From NCBI GenBank assembly GCA_964543475.1, contig CAZIYJ010000009.1:55798-119797 (forward strand): a stretch of 64,000 bases of DNA. Reading direction: 5' to 3'. A model generated the notes under the pieces. That model saw nothing but the letters and a program-made list of their open reading frames with translations. It had not been told where the DNA came from and made no database searches. The number at the start of each line of letters is the position of its first letter. The stretch's first letter is position 1. The stretch comes from JAYSYM01 sp964543475 (GTDB lineage: Bacteria; Bdellovibrionota; Bdellovibrionia; Bdellovibrionales; JAMPXM01). The position numbers and the translations under genes are program-made. Positions 42,990 to 50,283 of the stretch are shown here, piece by piece.

Positions 42990-43630
42990 CGCTCCAGCTC
43001 GAAATTAATAACAAATTGAATTTTCACTGCAACCGCTTGCCCTTCGACCTCTGCCGGCTTGAAACGAAGTCGACTCGCAGCTTCAAGAGCAGCCTCCTCT
43101 GTTCCAAATCCTAAACCCTCAATCACCCGCGAAGTTCGCACCCGCCCCTCGCGATCAATTAAAATTTCAACTCGAACAGCTCCTTCTATATTTCTCTCGC
43201 GTGCCGCCGAAGGATACTTTGGCTTAAACGATTCGAGAAGCTGAGGCGGAGCAGAAATCAAATACTCTTCAACCGGAATCGGAATGCGAGTGGCATCATC
43301 ATCTTCTAACTTTTCATCATCCGAAGCAGTTGCGACCGTATTGCCAGCTTTTGCATCGACTCCCAAAGTGTCACTGTCTGTGCGAACCGAGTCTCGAGTC
43401 ACTCCAAAAACTTTTCTAGCTTCTGGCTCACTCGGAGGTGGCTGCAACTCGGGTCGCGGCTTGGTTAAATCAATATCGGCCTGAGGTGCTAAAGTCGGCT
43501 GCTCAACAACGATCACATCAAAATCTATCGTCTCGGTATATGAGCGTGACAGTGCAAACGCAAGTAGACCAATTGCAACAATTCCAAAATGAAGACTAGC
43601 TGAAACTGCAATCGGACTTAGGCGTGTCAC
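42986..43630 (-). CDS. tonB: TonB-family energy transducer
   Basis: This 214-residue protein has one N-terminal membrane helix (VSASLHFGIVAIGLLAFAL), a periplasmic Pro/Glu-rich spacer (KPRPELQPPPSEPEARK) and a TonB C-terminal domain (RNIEGAVRVEILIDREGRV, LEAASRLRFKPAEVEGQAV). It transmits proton-motive force from ExbB/ExbD to the receptor encoded next. It overlaps exbD by 4 nt and the receptor gene by 4 nt. Confidence 0.9.
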   Translation of the reverse strand: MTRLSPIAVSASLHFGIVAIGLLAFALSRSYTETIDFDVIVVEQPTLAPQADIDLTKPRPELQPPPSEPEARKVFGVTRDSVRTDSDTLGVDAKAGNTVATASDDEKLEDDDATRIPIPVEEYLISAPPQLLESFKPKYPSAARERNIEGAVRVEILIDREGRVRTSRVIEGLGFGTEEAALEAASRLRFKPAEVEGQAVAVKIQFVINFELER

Positions 43631-44037
43631 TGGCGCTCAACTTGAATCGCAAATTTCTCGAGGCCTGCTGATTTGATGAGATCGATCACTCTTGCAACTT
43701 TGCCGTACGGAGTTTCGATATCTGCCGCGATGACGGCCTGTGCATTCACGTTTTCTTGAACAGCCTTCTTGGTTTCTGTCGAAAGTGCTTCTTCGCTTAC
43801 CGGAAGTCCATTGAGAAGAATCTGACCTTCCTTATTAACAGCGACCCCTAAAGTTGAAAGCCCCCGTCCGTCGCTAGATTCAGTCTTCGGAAGTCGCAGC
43901 TGAATCAGGTCTTTTGCAATGATAGGGGCTGTGACCATAAAAATCACAAGCAGAACCAAAACAACATCCACAAACGGCGTGACGTTGATGGCCGAGATAA
44001 GAGCGTCGTCGCTTGAGCTCTCCGGTGTTGCTCCCAT
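43627..44037 (-). CDS. exbD: ExbD/TolR biopolymer transport protein
   Basis: This 136-residue protein has the single transmembrane helix with the essential Asp in INVTPFVDVVLVLLVIFMV, followed by a periplasmic ExbD domain (LPKTESSDGR, VAVNKEGQILLNG, VIAADIETPYGKVARVID). It forms the proton channel with ExbB. It starts 5 nt after exbB and overlaps tonB. Confidence 0.95.
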   Translation of the reverse strand: MGATPESSSDDALISAINVTPFVDVVLVLLVIFMVTAPIIAKDLIQLRLPKTESSDGRGLSTLGVAVNKEGQILLNGLPVSEEALSTETKKAVQENVNAQAVIAADIETPYGKVARVIDLIKSAGLEKFAIQVERQ

Positions 44038-44042
44038 TTAAC

Positions 44043-44666
44043 TTAACCCTTTCGCTCTGAATGAGTCAGCGCTTGCGCGACGATGAGTTCTTTTAGCGAA
44101 TCACACTCAGCAAGCATGGCTTTCCATTTATGCGAAAAAGTATTAAACGCCACTACTGCAGGGATTGCGACAAAGAGACCGGCCGCAGTTGCGATAAGTG
44201 CTAGCGAGATTCCAGACATCACGCTTGAAGCCGCATCCGTATTATCGCCAAGGGCAGCGAAGGCGCGAACGATTCCAAGAACAGTTCCAAATAACCCGAT
44301 GAACGGAGCGTTGGCTCCGAGTGTCGCAAGAACCGCAAACCCTTTTTCATACTTAGGTCGTTCTGCAAGTAGGTAAGCACGTACACTTCGATCGACTGCC
44401 TCTCCTTCGCCTCGCACAGACGAGTCGATGGCAGTTTGTACAACGCCCGAGTGAAGCCCCTGATTTCTCTTAGCCCACGCAAGAGCTGCGGCCTTATCGC
44501 CCGACTTTAATGTCTTTCGAATTTCGTCTAGCTCTCCGCTTGCTGTTTCTTTAGAGAAGGTGCGCTTTCGGTCGACCATAATCGAAATTGACCAAATCGA
44601 AAGACCAAACAAAAGAAGAAGAATTCCATACTCAAAAACACTAGCAACGCTCAATAGTAAACTCAT
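44043..44666 (-). CDS. exbB: ExbB/TolQ/MotA family proton channel
   Basis: Taking the start at MSLLLSVASVFEYG gives about 207 residues; a longer frame to 44705 adds 13 doubtful residues. Three membrane helices are present. The conserved MotA/TolQ/ExbB core is FAVLATLGANAPFIGLFGTVLGI followed by SGISLALIATAAGLFVAIPAVVAFN. It is first in an ExbB-ExbD-TonB-receptor-lipoprotein operon. Confidence 0.93.
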   Translation of the reverse strand: MSLLLSVASVFEYGILLLLFGLSIWSISIMVDRKRTFSKETASGELDEIRKTLKSGDKAAALAWAKRNQGLHSGVVQTAIDSSVRGEGEAVDRSVRAYLLAERPKYEKGFAVLATLGANAPFIGLFGTVLGIVRAFAALGDNTDAASSVMSGISLALIATAAGLFVAIPAVVAFNTFSHKWKAMLAECDSLKELIVAQALTHSERKG

Positions 44667-45089
44667 GGTCGCAAGGTTCGCGAAAGAGCAGCGATCTGTC
44701 AACACTGGCGCCAGTTTCGGAGCATTGAGGCTGAGCGCCTCGTCTAATTCCAGTTTACAGCACCTTTAAATTTTCCAGCTATCAACGGTGTCCTCGAAAC
44801 AGTGCCCAGGCACTGCACCTTCCCGTCACGAGAAAAGACTTCGCAAATATTAGTTGGGCAAAGAAAATTTTATTGACAGCCTTTGCGAGCAGTTCTTTTT
44901 CGAGAGCTCGCGCTCCAACAGCGCCATATCTAATTCTCTCATATCTTCGCTCTGCCTCAGTTTACTTACCAAAATCTTTTGCAAATAAAAATGCTCGAAA
45001 GCATCGACCATAGCCTGCTTTACGAGCTCGAAAAAACTCATGCTATTATCGTCGCGCTTGAAACTTCAAAAAGATAAGGAGTAGTAATT
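44667..45089. other. Intergenic region between exbB and HNH gene
   Basis: This 423-nt spacer should hold the divergent promoters of the TonB operon and the HNH endonuclease. It contains the palindrome at 44800-44815. A 63-residue frame on the minus strand (44850-45041, MSFFELVKQAMVDAFEHFY...) has helical, protein-like composition but no ribosome site, so I do not call it as a gene. Otherwise I see nothing recognisable. Confidence 0.5.
44800..44815. repeat. CAGTGCC palindrome, copy 1
   Basis: CAGTGCC-CA-GGCACTG is a 7-bp perfect inverted repeat with a 2-nt centre, upstream of the HNH gene. A near-identical palindrome lies inside that gene at 45744-45759. Confidence 0.7.
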
Positions 45090-46031
45090 ATGAACAGAGA
45101 GACTCTACGTAAATTAAATCCAAGCGCTCTCAACCGTGAAGCCGTTAAGGCAGTTGAAGCTTGCCAAAAATCAGATGGATATCTTTTAAGAGTTCTCGAA
45201 GTCGTCTCCGAAAAGGAACTTTACTTAGATTGCGATCTCCCGAGTCTTTATTCCTACTGCACTCGCCTGCTTCAAATCTCCGAGGGTATCGCTTACGCGC
45301 TGATCGCGGTAATTAACAGGGGAAAAGAGGTTCCAGAACTTATCGCTGCCGTCGAGTCCGGAAAGGTAAGTTTATCTAAAGCTAAAAAGATTTGCTCCGT
45401 CATCACTCCTAAGAACCAAAAAGAATGGATTGATTTGGCCAGGTACGAAACATCAAGAGTTATTGAAAAGTGCGTCGCTGGGGCGAATCCAAAAGAGGCC
45501 GTTAAAGAATCTGCTCAATATAAATCCGCAGACCGAATGGAGTTCAAATTAGGTGTGAGTGAAGAGTGGATGGCTCTGCTGGAAGCGACTAAAGACGTAC
45601 TCTCACAAAAGCAGTCGCGCGCAGTTACGAGCGAAGAAGCTTTGCTGACTGTAATGAGGGAGTTTAATGATCGCCATCACCCAGTTAAGAAAGCTGAACG
45701 TGCAATAGCGCGAGTTCAAAAGAAGGCCTCTGATCAAAAACAACAGTGCCCGGGCACTGTCGCGCCATGTGAATCGAGTGTGAGTCGAAAATCAAGCATC
45801 CAAGATCCACCGAAGCGAACAGCACTCAAGCGGATTACGCTCCACGCGGTTAATCTTCGCGATCAGGGTCAATGCACCCATATTTCACAGTTTGGACGTT
45901 GCCAGCAGAAAAGATGGCTTGATCAGCACCACGTAATTCCAGTTTCGCGAGGCGGAACCAATGAAATTGAGAACCTGACTACTCTTTGTCACGCTCATCA
46001 CAAACTGCAACACAGAGATTGGTCGCTCTAA
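45090..46031 (+). CDS. DUF222-like HNH endonuclease
   Basis: This 313-residue protein has a strong AAGGAG ribosome site. The helical N-terminal two-thirds (SLYSYCTRLLQISEGIAYALI, VESGKVSLSKAKKICSVI) resembles the DUF222-type region of repeated HNH proteins. The C-terminal HNH domain has CTHISQFGRCQQKRWLDQHH, VIPVSRGGTNEIENLTTLCHAHH, with the catalytic His pair and closing Asn/His. A likely zinc site comes from two Cys. The linker at about residues 217-230 is encoded by a CAGTGCCCGGGCACTG palindrome (QCPGTVAPC). Such genes are multi-copy in Bdellovibrio-like genomes and of unknown role. Its end overlaps the convergent AlkD-like gene by 4 nt. Confidence 0.88.
   Translation: MNRETLRKLNPSALNREAVKAVEACQKSDGYLLRVLEVVSEKELYLDCDLPSLYSYCTRLLQISEGIAYALIAVINRGKEVPELIAAVESGKVSLSKAKKICSVITPKNQKEWIDLARYETSRVIEKCVAGANPKEAVKESAQYKSADRMEFKLGVSEEWMALLEATKDVLSQKQSRAVTSEEALLTVMREFNDRHHPVKKAERAIARVQKKASDQKQQCPGTVAPCESSVSRKSSIQDPPKRTALKRITLHAVNLRDQGQCTHISQFGRCQQKRWLDQHHVIPVSRGGTNEIENLTTLCHAHHKLQHRDWSL
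45744..45759. repeat. CAGTGCC palindrome, copy 2 (inside HNH gene)
   Basis: CAGTGCCCGGGCACTG is a perfect 16-bp palindrome, 18 bp with flanking A/T, inside the coding sequence of the HNH endonuclease where it encodes part of a flexible linker. It differs by one base from the copy at 44800. Confidence 0.75.
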
Positions 46032-46774
46032 CGAGCCTTAGTCCGTCTTATCTGAGTTAAGATCTTCTTCTCCTGTGGCCGCAGCTTCTCAGTGGCAGCA
46101 GTCCATCCTGCGGGAGGTACACGATGCGCATTTTTCTTAAGATACAGAAAAGTTTCTTTTGGATAGACGTTCCAACATTCGCGAATCGTCCAACCCACAC
46201 CTTTTTGAACATAGTAGTGGCCGTCATCAATATGTCGCTCAACGAAAGAAATGAGGGTTTTAAAAGGAAGGACCTTCTTTCGAAAGCGAGAGTAAAAAAG
46301 TAGTCCCACCATTGACTGTCGCTTGAACCAAGGATTTTTTGACTGATTCCATTTTTTAAAGGTAGGCAAAAATAGTTTAGTGTCATGTTCTAAAACTTTT
46401 GCATAGTGAGAACTTAGTTCATCTGAATGTGCCCAGTTATCAACTCTGCTCAACCAAGATAAAATAATTTTACGATTCTGTATCAGTTCATCGACTGACC
46501 TTGAGCTCACCCAGTAACTCGACATCAGCATCACTTCAAAAATTTGCGAGTTCGACCAAATATAATTCCAAATTTTCCACTGTTCACGCGCAGACAAATT
46601 CGAAAACGAAAATCCGTTCTTAAATGCGCTGCGCACTGAAGGAATTTTGATATTTAAATAAGTAAGCTTCGATTCTCCGCCGCCAACATAATTTTCGGCC
46701 AACCACGGAGATGGCTTTGCTGGGAGAGAAACACCTCTCAACGCCTTCTCCACTTCATCTAAATACTTTTGCAT
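46028..46774 (-). CDS. AlkD-like DNA alkylation repair protein
   Basis: This 248-residue helical protein matches the AlkD HEAT-like family: WKIWNYIWSNSQIFEVMLM, WLSRVDNWAHSDELSSHYAK, KNPWFKRQSMVGLLFY and YYVQKGVGWTIRECWNVYP. In AlkD glycosylases the VDNWAHSD region holds the catalytic Asp with nearby Trp residues. It should excise N3/N7-alkylpurines without base flipping. Together with the alkyltransferase-like protein at 3.2 kb it adds a second alkylation-repair function to the window. Confidence 0.9.
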   Translation of the reverse strand: MQKYLDEVEKALRGVSLPAKPSPWLAENYVGGGESKLTYLNIKIPSVRSAFKNGFSFSNLSAREQWKIWNYIWSNSQIFEVMLMSSYWVSSRSVDELIQNRKIILSWLSRVDNWAHSDELSSHYAKVLEHDTKLFLPTFKKWNQSKNPWFKRQSMVGLLFYSRFRKKVLPFKTLISFVERHIDDGHYYVQKGVGWTIRECWNVYPKETFLYLKKNAHRVPPAGWTAATEKLRPQEKKILTQIRRTKAR

Positions 46775-46789
46775 TGATCTATTCTCACT

Positions 46790-47749
46790 CTAAAAGTTGA
46801 GGTTCACATTGAGAGTGACCCCAGCGCGCCCCTTAAACTGATTTGTCTTCGGAAAATTCAAATGCGGAATGAGTTGGTAGTCGAGAATTTTTTTATAAAG
46901 TAAATGATTCCAAGCGATGGCGAAATCGTAATTGTCTAAATGATATTTCGGAAAATTGTTAGAATCGAATAACAGAATATACGAGAGCATCATGTTCTGA
47001 TTGATTGAGTCGTTAATCGCGAATCCATTTGAAGCCGAAAAATGAATGTCTAGCTTGTCGTCGTACTCTGCCTCATTAATCAAAGTCAGCGAATACTTTT
47101 TGGTGAATTCAATATTCAAATTGAGCTGATTAAAGGTTCCGGTGCCTTTATCGGGATCGGCAAAGAATTCTATCTTTGGACTGAGACTCGATTTGGTCAT
47201 TTCAATTAACGTTTCAAACTTTAACGAGTGTGAAATCTTAAGCGGATCTCGCAGCTGAATCCTCGGCTGAAAAGCAGTTTTGATTCGGCCAATGTTTCTG
47301 AAAAAACCTAGACTCGCGCCGTATTTCTCTCGTCTTTGATTTTGACGAAGGTAACGACTTCGCGTGCTTCGCTCTTCCTGTTCGTCGTACGAGGTGAATT
47401 TGAGTTGGAAGTATTCTTCAACGTTTGGAAGTCGCAATTGAACATTAAGCGCAGTGCTATTTACGACACCTTCGCTCTCATTTGAAATCGATGAATTTTC
47501 GATCCGAACTCGGGTTTCATTTGGCTTTTTCGAAAACTTTTTATTGGTTAAAAAGAGGTCAATTCCTTCGGCGATGCTATCAAGCCATTCGGAAACCACG
47601 ATATTGCTCTTTATCAGTTCTTGTTCCACACTCTGTGCTTGAGGTGTCGCATCTTTATTACTCTGCTGCGCAATTGAAAACGGACTAACGAATAAAAAGA
47701 GAAGAAAAATGAAGACTATAAAATATTTTTTATTCGCTCTTGTGTTCAT
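46790..47749 (-). CDS. Probable outer-membrane beta-barrel protein, unknown
   Basis: Starting at MNTRANKKYFIVFIFLLFLF the protein has about 319 residues with a signal peptide cut near SIAQ. A 25-residue longer frame to 47824 reads through the opposite gene and has no signal-like character. The body alternates strands such as YGASLGFFRNIGRIKTAFQP and NQLNLNIEFTKKYSLTLI, ending GVTLNVNLNF with terminal Phe. No family recognised. Its 5' coding end overlaps the divergent gene at 47709 by 41 nt. Confidence 0.7.
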   Translation of the reverse strand: MNTRANKKYFIVFIFLLFLFVSPFSIAQQSNKDATPQAQSVEQELIKSNIVVSEWLDSIAEGIDLFLTNKKFSKKPNETRVRIENSSISNESEGVVNSTALNVQLRLPNVEEYFQLKFTSYDEQEERSTRSRYLRQNQRREKYGASLGFFRNIGRIKTAFQPRIQLRDPLKISHSLKFETLIEMTKSSLSPKIEFFADPDKGTGTFNQLNLNIEFTKKYSLTLINEAEYDDKLDIHFSASNGFAINDSINQNMMLSYILLFDSNNFPKYHLDNYDFAIAWNHLLYKKILDYQLIPHLNFPKTNQFKGRAGVTLNVNLNF

Positions 47750-48329
47750 GCTCACAAACGAGAGTTTTGCGTACAAGCCACAAGAAGGCAACGTTAGTGC
47801 TATATTTGGCCCAACTCTTTTCAAAACAAACTTCGGGCATGCAAACGTCGGCTACGAATCAAAAAGACGAACAGGCCTTGGTTTGGTGGCTCTCGGTGAT
47901 CTTAATAAAAACGGAGCCATGGAAATTGGCGTTTTCACTCTGAAAAAGACCTACCTTAAAGAAAGAGACACAAAATACATAGTACAAAACGCAGAGATCC
48001 TGCACATCACTATGGGATACCGCTATTACATCAGCGAACGATTTTCCACCTCGCTCACTTTCTTTTCAGGGTATGCACTCGGTAATCCTGAAACTGTCTA
48101 CACAGATTTTTCACCAACTGACCCAATTGATACTTCGGCAAAAGACAACACTGAGTATGGTTTTGATTTCGCAGGTCAAGTTGAGCTCATGAGTTCCAAG
48201 ACGTTAAGCCTTGTCCTCGACGTTCGCTACTCACTCTCGCTGACCCCAAAAGAGCAAGAGTACGCTGACCACTTCGGGCTTTTGTTTGGTTTACGTTACA
48301 TCATCTCTTCAGCGGCCCCGTTGAAATAG
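47709..48329 (+). CDS. Exported beta-rich protein, unknown
   Basis: This 206-residue protein has a signal peptide MKTIKYFLFALVFMLTNESF (cut after FA). The remainder reads as an eight-strand-like barrel: GYESKRRTGLGLVALGDLN, YRYYISERFSTSLTFFSGYAL, LVLDVRYSLSLTPKEQ and LLFGLRYIIS. A GAGAAG box precedes ATG 47709. The gene is divergent from, and overlaps, the preceding outer-membrane gene. No family recognised. Confidence 0.72.
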   Translation: MKTIKYFLFALVFMLTNESFAYKPQEGNVSAIFGPTLFKTNFGHANVGYESKRRTGLGLVALGDLNKNGAMEIGVFTLKKTYLKERDTKYIVQNAEILHITMGYRYYISERFSTSLTFFSGYALGNPETVYTDFSPTDPIDTSAKDNTEYGFDFAGQVELMSSKTLSLVLDVRYSLSLTPKEQEYADHFGLLFGLRYIISSAAPLK

Positions 48330-48369
48330 CAGCCGAGCAGTGGTTTAATTTCGATTTTGGAGCTTTATA

Positions 48370-50283
48370 TTGAGTACACAATTGAAAATAGGAATTTCGG
48401 CAAAGTTTCACTCTAAGGCGCCAGTCTTTTATGGCGAATCGAATCGCCATATCCAGTATCTAGAAACAAGTATCGCAAAGTGGGTGGCCAATAATGGAGC
48501 CCTTCCGCTCATGATTCCCTCTGAAGGAACTGATTCAGAGATTCGAGAGAGCTCTCTTAATCCGGCAGGCTTCGCGCAAGAACTTGATGCACTAATTCTT
48601 CAAGGCGGAGTCGACGTACACCCCGAAATTTACGGACGAACTCTAACCGGTAATTATCCAACAGATATCGTTCGAGATCGGTACGAGTTAGCTCTCATTG
48701 ATGCATTCATAGAAGCAAAGAAGCCAATTCTCGGTATCTGCCGGGGCTTGCAGCTTTTAAATATTTACTTTGGCGGAACACTTCATACAGATCTTGAAAC
48801 TTCTGGCTTTGGACAACACCTTGACCGGCAAACAGAATCTAAGCACTCACATCCAGTTAACATAATTCCCGGCTCCGCTCTTTCGCGAATCTATACTGGA
48901 ACTTCCCGAGTTATATCTGTCCACCATCAAGGGATCGAAAAACTCGGCGAAGGATTAACTGTCGAAGGTGTCTCACTCGACGACGACCTCATTGAGGCGA
49001 TTAGCCTAATTAACGATGATAAATTTGTGCTCGCTGTGCAGTGGCACCCCGAACTTCATGTTCATGGACAGAAAGACTACTTCGACGCAAACGAACTTTT
49101 AAAACTGTTTGTGAGAGTGGCTAAGAATCGAAAATTTTACGGCACATTCAGTCTTGAACGAAAGCGTCCGCTCGGCTTTAACAAATCGCACTCTCTAACT
49201 TTAGGTGCCGAACTCGAAGTTCAGGTTATCGATAATAAGACTTTAGATTTAACGCCGAAGTCGAAGCTCATTCTAGATAAAATTCCTCAAGGGTATTCAA
49301 AAATTAAAAGTGAAATATTTCAAAGCATGCTAGAGCTTGAGACTGATGTTTGCATTGATGCATTGGAGATTGAAAAAGATTTGATGCAGTCACATGCCTT
49401 CCTTAATGAGGCGGCAAAGTCGTCAGACCTTTTGATTGGGTCAATCGGCATTCACCCATTTGCAAAAACAAATGAACGGATTCTCACACCAGGCAACACA
49501 CGGTACCAGGAGCTAATCGAAAACAAGCAGTGGATCGCAAGACGAATCGCAATCTTTGGACTTCATTGCCATGTAGGCGCCCACTCTCCAGAAGAAGGAA
49601 TTGAACTCTATCGCTTCTATTTATCGATTTGCCCACTCTTACTCGGTCTCTCGACAAGCTCGCCTTTTTTTGAAGGCGAAAACACAGGACTACATTCAGT
49701 CCGCTCGACTTTTTTTGAAAGTACGCCCGCTGGTGGCCACCCTCCCATACTCACAAGCTGGATGGAGTTTGAGGGAATGATGACGAAGCTCATGAAGTGC
49801 GGCGCCATCGAAAGCCACAAAGATCTTTGGTGGGATGTTCGCCCGAGCTTAGGTTATGGAACGATCGAAGTTAGAATTTGCGACTCGATGCCGACCATTC
49901 GCGAAAACGTTGCCCTCGTGGCATTGATTCATTTGCTCGGTCACGCTTATTTAAATTTTCGCGATTACAAGAAATGGCCCTCTCTAGCTGAGTGGTCGTA
50001 TCGCGAAAACAAGTGGCGCGCATTACGGTTCGGAACAAACTTTGATTTTATATTAAACGACGAGGGCTCGACGATTCCTGCAAGAGAATATCTGACCTCG
50101 CTGCTTGATGACTTCTCGGGTCTCGCTAAAGATTTTGGGTACGAAGAATATTTTAATTTGCTAAGAGACAGGATGCTTCTTCAGACTCCGTCTGATCGTC
50201 TAATGAAAATTTTTATTGAAACTGGCAGCCTCAGTAAAGTTGTCGAAACTTACTGTGCCGAGTTCGCGGGTTCGCGTAGCTGA
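48370..50283 (+). CDS. Fusion of peptidase C26 hydrolase and GCS2 glutamate-cysteine-ligase-like enzyme
   Basis: This 637-residue protein has a TTG start with GGAG upstream. Residues about 1-255 are a class I glutamine-amidotransferase-like C26 domain of the PuuD type: LILQGGVDVHPEIYG, nucleophile Cys in ILGICRGLQLLNIYFGG, AVQWHPELH with catalytic His-Glu. Residues about 265-637 are a GCS2/YbdK carboxylate-amine ligase: LTLGAELEVQVID, MLELETDVCID, GLHCHVGAHSPEEG and DVRPSLGYGTIEVRICDS. One half hydrolyses gamma-glutamyl amides, the other forms them or similar bonds with ATP. A single chain with both is unusual. Both halves keep their active-site residues. The 3' end overlaps the convergent pilin gene by 34 nt. 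Confidence 0.88.
   Translation: MSTQLKIGISAKFHSKAPVFYGESNRHIQYLETSIAKWVANNGALPLMIPSEGTDSEIRESSLNPAGFAQELDALILQGGVDVHPEIYGRTLTGNYPTDIVRDRYELALIDAFIEAKKPILGICRGLQLLNIYFGGTLHTDLETSGFGQHLDRQTESKHSHPVNIIPGSALSRIYTGTSRVISVHHQGIEKLGEGLTVEGVSLDDDLIEAISLINDDKFVLAVQWHPELHVHGQKDYFDANELLKLFVRVAKNRKFYGTFSLERKRPLGFNKSHSLTLGAELEVQVIDNKTLDLTPKSKLILDKIPQGYSKIKSEIFQSMLELETDVCIDALEIEKDLMQSHAFLNEAAKSSDLLIGSIGIHPFAKTNERILTPGNTRYQELIENKQWIARRIAIFGLHCHVGAHSPEEGIELYRFYLSICPLLLGLSTSSPFFEGENTGLHSVRSTFFESTPAGGHPPILTSWMEFEGMMTKLMKCGAIESHKDLWWDVRPSLGYGTIEVRICDSMPTIRENVALVALIHLLGHAYLNFRDYKKWPSLAEWSYRENKWRALRFGTNFDFILNDEGSTIPAREYLTSLLDDFSGLAKDFGYEEYFNLLRDRMLLQTPSDRLMKIFIETGSLSKVVETYCAEFAGSRS

Noticed and set aside
44850..45041. 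Minus-strand 63-residue frame upstream of the HNH gene
   Set aside because: Helical composition is plausible but no ribosome site, no family and no conservation information; not called as a gene.
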